A stretch of DNA of 64,000 bases, taken from contig CM065651.1 in NCBI GenBank assembly GCA_033220425.1, positions 4,526,001 to 4,590,000 on the forward strand, written 5' to 3'. The number at the start of each line of letters is the position of its first letter. Position 1 is the first letter of the stretch. The notes beneath the pieces were generated by a model that was given only the letters and a program-made list of their open reading frames with translations, searched no databases and was not told where the DNA came from. Origin of the DNA: Lepraria neglecta. Taxonomy: Eukaryota > Ascomycota > Lecanoromycetes > Lecanorales > Stereocaulaceae. The translations under genes and the position numbers were made by a program. Below, piece by piece: positions 1 through 12,700 of this stretch.

Positions 1-2085
1 CTGCTGACGCTGGGGGCTCCGAAGATATGATCCAAGACGGCTCCGATTCGATCAGCACGCGGCATGCGAGGGTTGCGGTAAATCTCGGTCAGGAGAAAGA
101 TAGAGGTATGATACTGTTGGTACGCTCCAGCGTACCATGACCAAGGTGCAAGGTGGGAAGTAGTGTCTAGGATCGCAGCGTTGTCGCATATTGCGAGTGA
201 AGATTGGACCAGGCTAAAGGTATATTGTCAGCATACAGATCCGTGATTAGAAAACACCTGTTCATTTGAGGGTAAGGGGTAAAACTTACGTGTCTTGAAG
301 CTCGTGCTGGAAAGCTGTGTCTTTATCCTCCTGGAGATGCCTCTTTAGTAGCATTGCATTGAACCTTGCAGTCAAGAGGCGTCCAGCTACTTTGGCGTAC
401 TGTTGAATTGGGATCCTTTCGTTGAGGTGGTTGAGGTATTTCTCTTCGATGGAGGTCTTCCTCTTGTCGACCCAGCGCCTCACAGACTTCAGATCTGTCG
501 TCTTGTTGTCTATTTCTACCCGTTTTCTGAAGATCGCTCGGTGCACCATGTTGCATTCATATCGAATCAATGTGAATGTTGAGTCTGTCCACTGCCCCCC
601 AAAAAGAGATTGATTGTTCGTGGCGTCCAAAGCTATGTCATCGACGTTCAATGGTAATGGTGTATCAAATTCATCGTCCCTAATGGTTGGTTGAGGGCCT
701 TGGGTCTCGGCTGTACGGAGATCGAGAAAGCAGATCTGGTGCCATAGTAGTCGTCGTACTTGACGTTCAGCGGAGCTGATCGCTGAGCCTTTTGTCTCTC
801 GATGTAGGCCCGCACGTTCTGCGAGTCTAATGAGTGCACCGACCAGAACAGTATGTGATCTTGAAACTTCAGCCCGACATTGGGGAATCTGAGATACATT
901 AGCCATGAAGTCGATGTGAAGATGATTTGGTATACCATGTAGATCGTAAAAGCTTGCAATGTCTGTACTTTGACTGACTTCGTGTAGTTGGCATCAATAA
1001 GGGCTTTCTCAGTAGCGACCTTGAGTTTCCCCACCAGTTCATTCTGCTTCTTGATGCCCAGCTGCAATTGAGATTGCATTGGCGACAGACTGACTGCTGC
1101 TGCTAGACAGACGGCTAGCAGTAATGCCCTGAATGATGCAGGGGCCTGCTCCAGCGTTGGTAAAGATGATGAAAGGCCAAAACATTCTGTGTCGAAGCTA
1201 GGTTTATGAATGAGGTGAGCAAGGGGATCCACGGCGGCATAGTACTGATGGTAAAGTATGTGGATCTCTTCTCGAGATGGGAAGTAGTTGCCCCATTCTG
1301 GTGGACATTGCGATGCGGACAGCAGGAGACCACTTGGGGGTTTCAACGTGGAGTCGTGCCAGCTTGGGGAGTAATCGGGATTCAGCTGAGGGTAGTAGGG
1401 GAGCTGATAATCAGAGATTCCAAGAGCTGGCTGAGGATTGTACGGCGGATTCAGCTCGTTATGCTGAGACAAGACGCTTGCAATCTGCGCAATACTTTAT
1501 CAGTACTTGGGGGCTTTGGAAAGGGTCATTTGGCCACGGAAAAATATGGCAGATGATGAGGCTTACTTCGCTGGCGAGTTGAGGCCTGAAGAAGCTACTC
1601 ACACGTTCCGTGATTCTCAGCCTACCAATCTGCAATCCTGGGTCCAGAGTGTCGTCATCTGCGTCGACATCATGAAATCCGTCGTGTTTTGCGTAGCGGT
1701 CAGTTTCAATGTCCGATACAGTGGGCGTCAAGGGTGCTCGTTGGCCAGATCGTATCCGTGGAATGGGATTCGTAGGAGCGTGCGTCAGATCCTCTCGGAG
1801 ACCACTTACCCGCGGAGCGGAGGGCCTCTGCGCTTCTGGTGACGGATTTGATGGCCAGTCTAGGTATGGAAGATAAACGCAGGTTCTGGAGAACCGACTA
1901 CAATTTTGACATGGCTGTGACCTGCTGCATCTCATTTTCCGCCGTCTGCATTCGAGACATGATTTGATGGCTCGGCCCCGATGACTGAATTGGGATTGGT
2001 CAGAGCTGGTGGGGTTGTCAGTTGATCCACCCATGGCTGCGTTCGAAAGAAGTCGCTTCAAAAAATATCTCTGTGATTGTTTCAC
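1..2085 (-). CDS. Zn(II)2Cys6 transcription factor with fungal-specific TF domain, partial
   Basis: A nuclear regulator of the Gal4-like class. The first exon holds the binuclear zinc cluster CLECRRRKMRC followed by PCQNC and a last Cys, about residues 43–70 from the upstream Met (2085). A second Met at 2034 is also possible. The rest matches the fungal-specific TF middle homology region (HQYYAAVDPLAHLIHKPSF, then LIRLAERAGLHRE). Exons that stay in frame: 1507–2085, 936–1463, 290–888 and 1–213. Introns: 1464–1506 (43 nt, GTACTG…CTCAG, least certain), 889–935 (GTATAC…CTCAG) and 214–289 (GTAAGT…TTTAG). No stop is met before the left edge, so the C-terminus lies outside. It is intact as far as visible. 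The targets are unknown. Confidence 0.88.
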
Positions 2086-3702
2086 GATGATGTTTCTTTA
2101 ATTTGTAAAGACTCAAAGCTGAAGCTTCAATGTTTATATGATGGTGGTTCCCCTGGCCAGCACGTTCCCCTGAAACCCCACAGTCCACGCCGCACTAAAC
2201 CATGGCTCGTCAACGGGCTCGACCCTCGGCTGATGGAGCATGATTCAGGTTGCTTCGCCTCGGTACGTATTGCAAGTATTTGCAAGTCGCTGATTGGGTC
2301 TCTACACCGCCCCCATTAGAGATCGATAAGGACCAGCAATGACTTGCATGAATAGAGCAGTATTTCATGCATAGCTAGAATGTTATTGACGAGTGTGACA
2401 CTGCTAGGTCGCCGCAAAGGTCCAATGAGTTGCATGATGCCGTCAGAAGCGGTCAACTGGCCTCTTGGCGACGACTCCGAAAAGAGCGAGCATTCTATAG
2501 TCTATTCTAGACTCGTGGAAGTTGGCGATATTAGTCAGCATGTGAATTGGGCTATTTGTGCAATGGAATGTGTATCTTACGCTCCGGAATTAGATGGATT
2601 GGGAAGGAGCTGGCCGAAGGATTCTCGCTTGATCTCGTAACTGCGGGGATTATTCAGACCGTTAGGTAGGGCTGAGAACACCAACAATCCGATTTTGAAA
2701 GTAGCTTAGCGTACGATTAAACGAGATCCACCAGCAGGTAAGCGCGCCTATGATTTAGGCCTGACTGCCAACAGACCCATCATTGCACACCGCCTCAACC
2801 AACGAGGCACCCTCGGTACCTCTGCCACTAGCGAATACAATATTGCCGAGGAATTGTTTCTGTCGAGCCTATTGTTCACGTTTGTTTCAAGCCTCCTCGC
2901 CTCCTCAAGCCACGTCTCTATATACATCATCTTCAAATGCGCATTTCAATTCATGCGTCGAGCACAACACGCCATCTTGCTAATGTGTACCGAAGGCCTA
3001 GCAATTCCCGCACCGAGGCTTTCTAAGATCTCTAGTCCTCTATCAATGTGTGATTACGATTAGGCTTGCATTCTAAGAATTCATCAAACCAACTAGTCTA
3101 GATGCCGTTCGGCGATGATAGAGATCGGCCTCCGGCCCCATCATGGTGCCTAGATACTGCAGCTCTGAGTTGCACCCACCAACCGTCAAACCAATAACGG
3201 GGCCCCTGTCATGTCAGTCCATTCAGAAAGAGGATCTACAGGTACAGACCGCCCTCTTACGTCACCCTGCTTCGATATCATTGATCGAAGGGTCCAGCCC
3301 ACCAATCCTTCGAGCATGAATAATTTCCGTCGACGGACTGCATCTTAGCTTACGTACAAAGGTACGGGCCGCACTGATTCGCAACGGTTTCCTTATCTAG
3401 CACAGCCCTCTTAGGAAGGAACCGTTTGCGGCACAATCTTTGTTATTCGTTTGAAACAAGACACTCTAACCATGCAAGCAACATGTGGTCACAACGCTAG
3501 AAAGCAATGACCCATTCTCGTCTGCTCATTACACCGAGGAAAATACTTCTCACAATCGCCCACCAGGAATTCGGGCGCATGTCTCCACACCGCTCCGACT
3601 CCCCACAAGCTTACGCTGCAATCCGGCCAGCCAATCCAATATGCGCGATGTCTTCTTCGAGCTAAAGACTAGCACCTGACCAATCCATGATGCACGACAT
3701 GT
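2086..3702. other. Intergenic, no gene recognised
   Basis: About 1.6 kb between the regulator's start and the dead glyoxalase gene. The ORFs here are short, have no recognisable domain and no exon-like continuation. An imperfect inverted pair (CGCAACGGTTTCCTTA near 3380 and AAGGAACCGTTTGCGG near 3416) is the only structure I noticed. Confidence 0.5.
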
Positions 3703-4520
3703 TCATTTGATGGTTTGAGCGATCTCACGACTCTGTATCTCGACAATGTATCTGGACACGGTCACAATTAGAGCAAAACATTTTTCTCGAGGGATATACT
3801 TACCCGTCCAGGTCTAGCGTAAACTCAGTCGGGTCCAAGTTCTGGCCAAACACCTTTCCAACGCCAAACCCTTCTGGCAAGCCATAACAATGATTGAGCC
3901 TCTAATCAACAGCGTCTCCAAGCTTCTTCAGAAAATCAACGCCAAAGGACTCTAATCTTTCAGTAGCAGCATCCACGTATGAGAAAAACCGATAGGCGCG
4001 CTCTTCGCCAGAGTTCCATTCATTGTGCACTGCGGCAGATAAACAATTTAATAGCCGAAAGTCTAGAACATTCTACCCTCTCAGCTTACGTTGTAGTGCA
4101 GGAATTCCAGAAGACGCTCTCTATTCTTGGACTCTTCCTGCATCTCAGTGCCGGTTTGGAACCCAGTGGCGTTCTTCCCCCCTAGTTTGTGCTGTCAGCT
4201 TAATCATTTCAGCCCGTACATGGAAACATGACGCAACGGAACTCACCTGCTGGGTACCCAAAGTACATGAATCTGAACCCTGGCAAATTGTATGTCCGGA
4301 GGCCGAGGATGTTACGGTAGAAATGAATGGTTGCATTGGGGTTGCTGACTACCAGCGCGAAATGATTGATCACATAACCGAGCATTGATGGCGGCTGAGG
4401 AGGGTCATTGCCGATCTCGAGCAAGGGATTACCCGAATTGGTTGTATTCGTAAAAGCAGACACGAGATGAGTAGAGAACGCAGCAAACGCGGCAAAGACA
4501 AAAGTGAGAGATCACATCAT
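3703..4520 (-). pseudogene. Secreted glyoxalase/VOC-family protein, inactivated
   Basis: Four exons can be placed: 4247–4520, 4090–4181, 3804–4029 and 3703–3751, with introns GTGAGT…CTAG, GTAAGC…GCAG and GTAAGT…CCAG. The protein resembles glyoxalase I-like (lactoylglutathione lyase, VOC superfamily) proteins: MLGYVINHFALVVSNPNATI, then GYPAGGKNATGFQTG, then FGVDFLKKLGDAVD, and the end DGYIVEIQSREIAQTIK. The N-terminus reads as a hydrophobic signal-like stretch (LTFVFAAFAAF). It is dead by three lesions: TGA as codon 3 just after ATG ATG, a deletion or frameshift in exon 3 just before DAATERLES, and an in-frame TAG after GDAVD. A TATA-like box lies 35–42 bp upstream. Splice sites are still good, so the loss looks recent. 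A catalytic role cannot be assigned. Confidence 0.75.
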
Positions 4521-4554
4521 GAAACCCTTTCTTCGCTGTCAATGGGGGATGGCA

Positions 4555-4562
4555 CTTTATAT
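4555..4562 (-). promoter_or_regulatory. TATA-like box of the glyoxalase pseudogene
   Basis: ATATAAAG on the minus strand, 35–42 bp upstream of the ATG at 4520. The position fits a fungal core promoter. This is inference from sequence only. Confidence 0.35.
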
Positions 4563-5479
4563 CCCTCGGTTTTCCATCTATATGAATCGCATCCACAACT
4601 CTCAATAAGCAACGGAGCCGCATCTTTAATGCGGCTCCGCTTCAGCTGCCGTTCGGATGCATTCTCACCGGCCGTGAAAGAGTCGAGATTCTCACATCAG
4701 CTGCAGCCGAGGCTTGGCAGTAGGTCTTCAAGACAATGTCGCTCACGTTCTATTAATGGAACGGTATCGATCATTACGCATGTCTTCGATCCAAAAAATA
4801 ACGCATTTTTATCACCTCTTTAAAGAGTCTGAATATCCAGTATGGCAGCGTTCAGGACCACTCTCCCAGGAAAGCACCAGCTCCTTTCCCCAAGGAGGCC
4901 TCATCGCGTACGCTTCTAGCTTCTCCTCCATAGACTCAATAGCAGTGAGCTCGGATCAACGTCCTTCCTCCCTAAGTTATAGCCATTTTGGGATGTTCAT
5001 GGGCTTTTGGAGCCTCCTGCGAGTCATCATTGTGGCGGTCCTTCGTGATTGGCGTTCTGTAAACCCGTGAAGAAAACGAAATATGCATAGGAAAAATATC
5101 GCTAACCAGGGACAGAGAAGGAGCGTCATCTCGATCTGCCCTTATTGGAGAGTTGCTGGATGGCTGACTTGTGGTTTAGTAAGAAGAGCAATTTTGCTGA
5201 GTACTTCTCACTGCTCCTAGCCTAGGTGTCGACCCTAGTATCGATGAATTTTATGCAGGCCGCCGCTGACATGGAAGTCGACACCAAATAGGAATTGTCC
5301 AGCCTGTATGTGTCAGACTCATCATCACGATCTGCCAGCACATCATTGACACAGATTACGGTGGGGACACTGAGATCACATCTGCATTGATCAGCATTCG
5401 TCATTCCCACCATCGATGGAGCAGGCATCAATCCGTTCGATTGATGATTCCAGACCCCGCATGAGCTGCCACCCACCTG

Positions 5480-5827
5480 TTATCTTGAAGGCCATTCACA
5501 GAGCAGAAAGCGAAATTCAGAATGACTAAATTTTAACTTGACCGCGGGACAGGGATACAAATTCCCGTTTTGGTTAAAGCCGCAGAAAGTTTGAGGTCGT
5601 ACTAAAGCTCCGCGGCAGCCATCATCAGGTTCGTCGAGGAATTCTGAAAATTGAATACGAAATGGCTGATGTGGATTAATCGCCGCTATATTGAAGCTTG
5701 ATTCTGAATATTCGGAGGCCATTCTTCTGTCCAGAGAATGTGGTGTGAGCTGGACAGGCATCGTGCTCCGCGGAGCTAAAAAAAAATGGAGGTGGAAAGC
5801 CGTTCGTTGACGCTCTGGCATACACAC
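5480..5827 (-). other. Possible coding remnant, unrecognised
   Basis: A 115-codon open frame with four clustered cysteines near its end (CRGALVRPQTFCGFNQNG, then YPCP, then LLCEWP). The frame 5222–5476 directly downstream is also Cys-containing (QCRCDLSVPTVICVND). It could be a small Cys-rich protein in two exons or a chance ORF. I recognise no family and see no signal peptide. Confidence 0.2.
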
Positions 5828-7874
5828 TTATCAAAGACAGAATCCGCTACATTCTAGCCTCTAGAGATGTCAAAGAACCTGTACACTGAATGAGCGTCCT
5901 ACGCAAAAGACCCTCACATATGTGTACAAAGAAAATTTCACAAGTTTGAAAGTGGCAAAAACTGGGAGTTACGTGGGTCTGCTCATGGCTCCACCTAGCT
6001 GCATTGGTCTGCCACTCGGTCAGCCTGCATCATCCTTGGCTCCTCTTGAGTTCTGGCGCACCCCACAGTTGAGATCATGCGGGGATTTCGTTGCCATTGA
6101 TTTCTCATGCGAAAGCTCAACGGAAGAGTCACAAAAGCAGGGAAACTTTGGGGATATGGGAAAACTGTTTCTGGAAACAATCATCAAGGCCGATGGTGCA
6201 GATTGATGCCTCGCGCAGAAAGTGAAGAACATGAACTAAGACCGTTATAGCTGCCGGGTTTGAAGATCATACCCACATTGGCAGAAGATCTTGGCCCGCA
6301 GTTACACAAGGCTCAAAAAAGATTGATCGCCAGGGACAGTTCCCAGGGACAAAAGGTCTATGTTTCTTAACGATAATCGTAAAATTTTTACTCGTAGACT
6401 TCCCAAAGACATCGATCTCGACAATAGATCCATCTTTGACACTCCAGAGGAGTTGGTGTTCGCCGCATTTAATTCGTTGCTGCGGCTGGCCTCATAGAAC
6501 AAAATCAATGCTGAGATTTCTCATTGAACTGTTTCTCAAGGCTAGATCTAATCAGGTCTCTGTCACTTACGCGGGAACAAACTAGGTTGAGGGGTAAGAT
6601 ATAAGGAACACGTTTGGTTTTCAACATTGTCATGAATTTTTCATTCACTGAGTAGAATTTCTTGACGGCGCGGAGGCGACACAAGCCAAAAGATTTTAAC
6701 ATTTTAGCACCTGCATGCAGCCTTGCGTAAGACGTTCTCTCCCAACGTCCTTTCCTCGAAAATCATTACGTACAGGGTAGGCGTTGAGATCGGTCTTGGA
6801 GTTGTTTTGCTGGCTGGACGCACCTTCCTCCAACTTTATCCCAATGGGGCCACTTCCACGTGGTAGTGTTCGTAAGCTCCTCGCACCTAATCATTCTTAT
6901 CAACAAATGAAACTAAAAACGTTACTGCTGTTCTTTGTCATGCATTATGAGTCAAATTGCAATCCAAGTTTTAGAGAGTGAAGTATTCTCGGTAATCAAG
7001 TATATTATACAATAACGGCCTTTGCGTGGACTAGAGCGGCTACGTAAGATGGAGCTTGCTAACGAGCTCTCACTAAATCCCAACCTGCGTTTCCACCATC
7101 ATAGCCATCCACCATGAGAAGCATCCCCCGAAAATCCTTCCATGGCCAGTAAAAAGATCCCCGCAGCCCGCCTCTCCGAAAACCCTACCGTATTCAGACA
7201 GCATCAACAGCACTCTTATCCTAGTAGAATCTGGATGTTATTTGAGGCACGAAACACCCATGGTCTCAAACTAGATCACCGCTTTAGCACGATGGCCATT
7301 AGGTAATGGTGTCTGGATTTTGGGAAATTTTGCGAGCTTGAAGATGCCTGTTCTAGGTTCTGAAGATAAAAAATGGCGTTTTGGCCGACTGGAGGTAGCT
7401 TCAACCCGGGACATAATGCGGGAGAGTAATTGAAAGGTCTCTCTAGAGGACCTTTGCAGCTCTTTTGAGCAGTCTTCATTGGTCGACATGGAGAGCCTGC
7501 CGGCCCGACTCGGTCAATCACGTAGAGCTAATGAGTCTCCAAGGTCATTCGTTTATTTCGCGACTTCAATAGCATCATAAAAATCTGTTGGAGGCTGAGA
7601 CGTTGGTGGACCGTTTGACGGTTGCTGTTTCTGTTTGGCAAGCAGTGGCACCAGTCTGAACATCAGAACCCTGCCACACCGATTGAGTTTGATCTGGGGT
7701 AGAGAGAACTCAGAGAAGGCCAACAGATTGACGTAGGAAGAGTATCTTAGCATGTCTCTAATGAATTATGAGAAGTTATTTGGGGAAACTAGCTTGATGA
7801 GGGGCACGCAGTACTAACGATGAAAGTGGTAGCCCACATTACCCCGTGAAACACTGTTGTAGCAAGGCGACGGA

Positions 7875-8234
7875 TCAACGACCAAGCTTTGGGTTGCAGA
7901 TGAGACGGAAGCTTAGCGGCGGACCGCCGCAGACAGATCCACAGCTCCACATGACATTCTGCAAGCGGATCAGATCTTCACAGCGAATGAATCGAAGCCG
8001 TTGAGCACAACGTTTTGGTAGCCAATCATGTTTCCAGAAGCAAAACCCACCACTCAATGTTTCAGTTCGACTTGTGGGGATTTGAGGCCAATCATGTGAA
8101 GGCGTGTAGGAATCGTTGGATGTGGAGGGGTTGTCTTGGCAAATGGCTATGCGATGCGGATCATGCAAAAGGGCGTTGGCAAAGACAAGTGTGAGAGCCA
8201 AGAGGGTAAAGCTTAGAGATCATACAGGGTTCAT
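7875..8234 (-). pseudogene. Candidate small secreted Cys-containing protein, broken start
   Basis: The frame reads ATG AAC CCT GTA TGA, then an open stretch of about 115 codons. It opens with a signal-peptide-like hydrophobic run (LSFTLLALTLVFANA) and is followed by a region with seven cysteines (IAIC, GGFCFW, KRCAQ, IRCED, WSCGSVCGG, LICNP). With TGA as the fifth codon there is no clean ATG for the signal peptide. A TATA-like stretch lies just upstream near 8260. The layout resembles a decayed effector-like secreted protein, but no family is recognised. Confidence 0.3.
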
Positions 8235-8592
8235 TGAGCCCAAGGAGATCTCATGCTCGAAATATAAGGCGCTAGGCTGCTTTCTGCATGAAGGTCGATT
8301 GGAACCTTTGCCTCATGCATCCTCCTTTCATCTCGCAACATGAGGAGACGGATGTCAGGCAGCGTACCGTTGGGTAGAGCTTTCCCTGCTTCCACATCCG
8401 AGGAGAGATAATGTGAGAAGTCTGTGGCACAGCGATCCAACCTTTAGCAACGTAAGGCAATCTTGTCATCACAGATCTTTCTATGTCCATAATTAGAATC
8501 AAGTAGTGTGTTGCAATCCTGCATATCGTTGAACGGAGATTAGCGTTCGCGAGGGAATGTAATCTCGCGTCGTAGAGGCCAGGTTGCATTTA

Positions 8593-8733
8593 GCGTGTGA
8601 TAGTAAATCGGGATTGCTTGGCAGTGGGACTCTGCAACGCGCTTGGGTAAATTTATTAGAAAATCTCGCCAAAAATTTCCCTTTTGTTGTAAACGTCCAT
8701 AACAACCATAACCACTATTATCGCTGCTATCGC
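8593..8733. repeat. Left terminal inverted repeat of the mariner element
   Basis: The reverse complement of this segment matches 27651–27793 nearly base for base, including GTTATGGACGTTTACAACAA and CAAGCGCGTTGCAGAGTCCC. Similarity stops at the outer end around CATT/AATG. Differences are mostly transitions plus a 2 bp indel. Confidence 0.9.
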
Positions 8734-8749
8734 GGCGCAACGCTCCAGT

Positions 8750-9150
8750 CCGATTAGTCCGAGGAACGAAGAAGATAATATAATAGAGGGTTTCTAGCAG
8801 TAAAAGAGAGACTCTACAGACAAGGTTAAGAGGAAGCTATAATACTCTCAGGCGCAGGTAATAGTCGAGAGGCAGATGTGGAAGATCAGTGACCTCAAAG
8901 CTATGGCTGACACGTTATCTAATATCTATAGGAAGGCTATTAACAAAGACCTGCCGGACGGCTTAGTACGAGGCTTTAAAGATAATCTAAAAGAGTTTAA
9001 GCAGCAGTAGAGGGATATATATTAATATACTCGTAATCTATAAAGGGTAGCTGAGTACAGGGCGGGTTTTAGATCGTATAGAGGCAAGTCTATAGATTAA
9101 AGTAGTTTTAGTAGTAGGTAATAATATAGATACAGCTACCTTAGGACTAT
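8750..9150 (+). pseudogene. Possible convergent ORF in the mariner 3' region
   Basis: Between the left repeat and the end of the transposase, the plus strand reads as a long frame interrupted almost only by TAG. It includes MADTLSNIYRKAINKDLPDG and AEYRAGFRSYRGK. No domain is recognised. It may be a second element-encoded protein or chance. Confidence 0.3.
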
Positions 9151-9169
9151 AGCTCCTCTAGATCTCGCT

Positions 9170-9477
9170 TAAAAGCCTTAATATTACCGTTAAATATATA
9201 GCCAGCCCGCTATATCGGAAATATTCTCTAGCCTTCGTATTATATCTACTATTATTAACTATATACTATAAGAAGCTCTTAAAATCATTCTGAAAGACGG
9301 GACGGAAGGTCTCGAAATAACGCCTTATCTACGCCTTAAGCAAACTGAATATAAGCTTAATAGGATTATAGTCTAGCGAGTAAGGAGGAAGATATTTCAC
9401 GATATAACCCTTCTCCTTAGTCGCCTATATAATCCGTTAGTCGATATAAACGCTAACGTTATCTAGAACGATAATAC
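9170..9477 (-). pseudogene. Mariner transposase, C-terminal half
   Basis: The minus strand reads SIIVLDNVSVYID, then GYIVKYLPPYSLDYNPIKLI, then FSLLKA. These are the second Asp block and the PPYSPDxNPIE block of the DDE_3/Tc1-mariner transposase family. The usual Pro-Asp and Glu positions have changed (SLDYNPIK), and TAG stops interrupt the frame. It joins in frame to the N-terminal half at 26695 once the inner element is removed. Confidence 0.8.
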
Positions 9478-9479
9478 TA

Positions 9480-9498
9480 CATCGCGCTTTCCCAAAAG
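9480..9498. repeat. Left terminal inverted repeat of the giant element
   Basis: CATCGCGCTTTCCCAAAAG, 19 bp, exact inverse of 26674–26692. The TA target duplication lies at 9478–9479. The sequence just inside (to about 9700) is less RIP-mutated. Confidence 0.9.
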
Positions 9499-9719
9499 AT
9501 TATGTCATTAGCGTCACAGCTAGTTTTGCGCTATCAGCAGGCCGTATGGCGATCAGGGTCTACATCCCATGTCGATTACGGACCGAGAAATCAGCCAAAT
9601 CAGTAACTCGAGGTTGCCGACAGCAGCATCTGCAACCTCAAATTACTGCGCTGGGCGCCTACAATATCAGTATCAAAAGTTGCTTTCGTAGACTAACGCT
9701 ACCATTACGCATTTGTTCC

Positions 9720-12700
9720 GGAATATAAAATATATACGCTTAGGTAGTACATCGACAACATTAGTAGATAAGAAGTCATCCGAGTCGGATAGTTCGGACA
9801 CATCCTCCGCTATAGTAGGTATATTCGAGTTAGACATCTTATCTAGAATTAACCTGCAGGTAGTATTATCCGAGCTAGGCGATTTTAAAAGACAATGCGA
9901 TAATCATTTTCATATTATACGTTCAATAGCTATATATTCGATTGCTGACAGCTTGATTCCGTCAGGCTTCCTCCCGCCCAAGCTTTATACTCTATCGATC
10001 CATTCTCTATCCCCTCCGCAGTATCCTTAGTAGCCTAGTCCTCAGGTTCTTCTCCTATTAGAATAATATTTAGATATACTATTTTATCCTCTATAATCCA
10101 CCTCTCTACCGACCTACTCTACTCTTTAATATCTATAATACGATCCTCTTCCTAAAGACTCTTATCTACTTACAGGCTAGCCTCCTTCCGTATACACTCG
10201 AAGTCCTATATTAAAAATACCTAGATATCTATTATCTCCGCTAAATTATTACTGAAGGTAAGGGAAGTAAAAAAACTATCCTGGTTTCTAAACTCTGAAT
10301 TAGTCTCGTCGAGACCCTCCTTAGGAGATAGTTCTTTAGCCTTAATTTTAGTATTAGCCGATAATATATACCTATAATCACTTCTTATATGTACCGCATA
10401 TTCTTTATTATTTCCGTACTCTTCTTCTTAGCCTATTATACTAGTATTATTTATTCCTATCTCCTCTAGAACGCTCTAAAGGTCCGGTTAATTTTTTAGA
10501 TCTTCTAGGGAATCCTTAAACGTATTAGTAACTAGTAGTCGACGGTTTTTACTATACCTATTCGTATAGTAATAGTCTATTATTCGACGATAAAGTAGTC
10601 CCGTAACTATCCGCGTTTTAATTTTACCTATATTATACTATACCTCTATTATATATTCGAATATAGCTTAAGGTATTATTAGTATATAGGTTATTCTTCG
10701 AGTATCAGGTTAACTTACTACTAACTAATATACTATCCTATCTCTTAATCCTACGGGAGCTATATTCGTATTCTTCGAATATATAATAAAGCGCTATTAT
10801 AACGAAAATAATAGTACTAGCAGGTAAAGGTTTCTATAGATCTATACTCTTATACCTAAGTCTAATAGCGCTTATTCTATTAGAAAAAAAATATGATATA
10901 GACTTATTACAATTATTGGTACTAGAAAACGACCCTTATCTTAGACCTGTTAGCTATATATTTCATTCTCGTTTAGGAAAGAAGAATACTTATACCTTTC
11001 TCTAGATCCGCGAAAGTAAATCGTATATCAAATAGTAGGTTCGATATATTATTCTTCCGGTCCTCGACTATTAGGTATAGCTTTTCTACTACCATTTTAA
11101 CGGTTAATCTTATTTTCCTTATTATAAAACTTCTGAATTCGCTTAGGCTATCTATAAGCTACGAAGATATTAGCTATTACGCGGTATTATATAAATAGGT
11201 AGGGGTTTAGGAGTAATAACCTTATAAGCTTCTTCAGGAGTTAGTATATTACCTAAGGTATCTAGATCGCCGATAACTTAAGGCCCCTTCGTTCTTTAGA
11301 GCTTAGCCTTCTATTCTCTCTATACTCTTATTATAAGGTTACTTAGAGTTACCGGGTTATATTCTAGCTACGGTGATAGGCTATCGGTATTATTACCGCC
11401 TATAATCTTAGAGAGGAATATAGACTTTGTTATATAGAAAATATATTAATATTCCCGTAAGGATTAGTATCTTTGCGCTTGGCGACGCCTAGAACTACCC
11501 TAAGCGATAGGTCCCGCCGCCTCCTCCGCGGTTACCTCCTTATAGTCGTCTTTAGATTTAATATCTAATATATATATAGGTATAGGTAACGAAGTTGATA
11601 ATAGTCTAGGCCTTGTCTTTTTAGATAATAGAACCCGATTATCAGGATTAGATAATCATCCCGTAGTCGCGGTACTAGAATTCGGCCGCTTACGCCGTAT
11701 AGGTGGTACGGTACAGGTTAGCTATCGCTACTTATATTGTACTAACTATAACGATTAGTTATTATAAGACCTATGTGCTGAGGTAAATATACTATTGATT
11801 TATCCTTCCGTCTGCTAATTAGATTCTCTCTCGATTTTCGATATTTCTTACTAGCAGATTTAAACTTATCAGTTATTATCTATTAGGGCGTCTAGGTAGG
11901 TCGTCCGGCACGCTAGCCATTCTACTCTATATATAAAGATATTCGGTTTTATTATTCCTGCACCATCGGCTATTTCAGCTATATTTAATGAACACGTATC
12001 TCTAATTTATCATTTACCGAGCTGCGTAGGTAGTTCCTAGTATCTATATTCCCTTAAGGACCTCGTTTTATTATATAGTTCTATATTATTTCCTTCTTTC
12101 TATATTAGCGTATTAAATATACGCGTAATATCGATAGGTAACTTACGGTCTTCTTTTGGGTAATACTCGTATCGCTTTATAATACGGTATCGATTCTAGA
12201 CGTTAACAGCCGCGTCTGTTTACGCTGTACGGTTAATAGGTTATATCTATTATCATATACTAATCGTACTTATAATAGAGAAGCCCATCTTTTCCGTCTC
12301 CTAAATATAGAGTTATCCAACGGACCGAATATAGGAGTATAGGGAAGTTATACCCCTATAATAATAGCAGGTACTGGTCTCTTCGCAGGGCTAGTTATAG
12401 GGTTATTAGAAGATATTTTAATATTCTTAACGCTGGTTATCTTTAAAGAGACCTCTTCTTTACATATTTTTTTAGAGATATCCTCGCTAAGGTTACTATC
12501 ACGTCTTCGACGTTTCCTAGGCTCTACTACTCCGTTGTCCCCTTCGGTACTTCTCTTAGGTTCTAGCTACTTTTCTTTAATAGCCTTAATCTACTAATAT
12601 ATTAATATATAGAATAAGTTACTCGGTTCGAATCGTACCTTTCGCTTATTCGCTTTAGTCTCCTAGGCTTTTCTAGTAGCTACTAGTCATTCTCCCTTTA

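Larger units (their letters stand above)
4521..8592. other. Gene-poor left flank of the nested transposon
   Basis: About 4 kb with only scattered short ORFs and no recognisable domains apart from the two weak candidates listed separately (5480–5827 and 7875–8234). Base composition is ordinary, unlike the AT-rich block that follows, so this is not RIP-saturated DNA. Confidence 0.5.
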
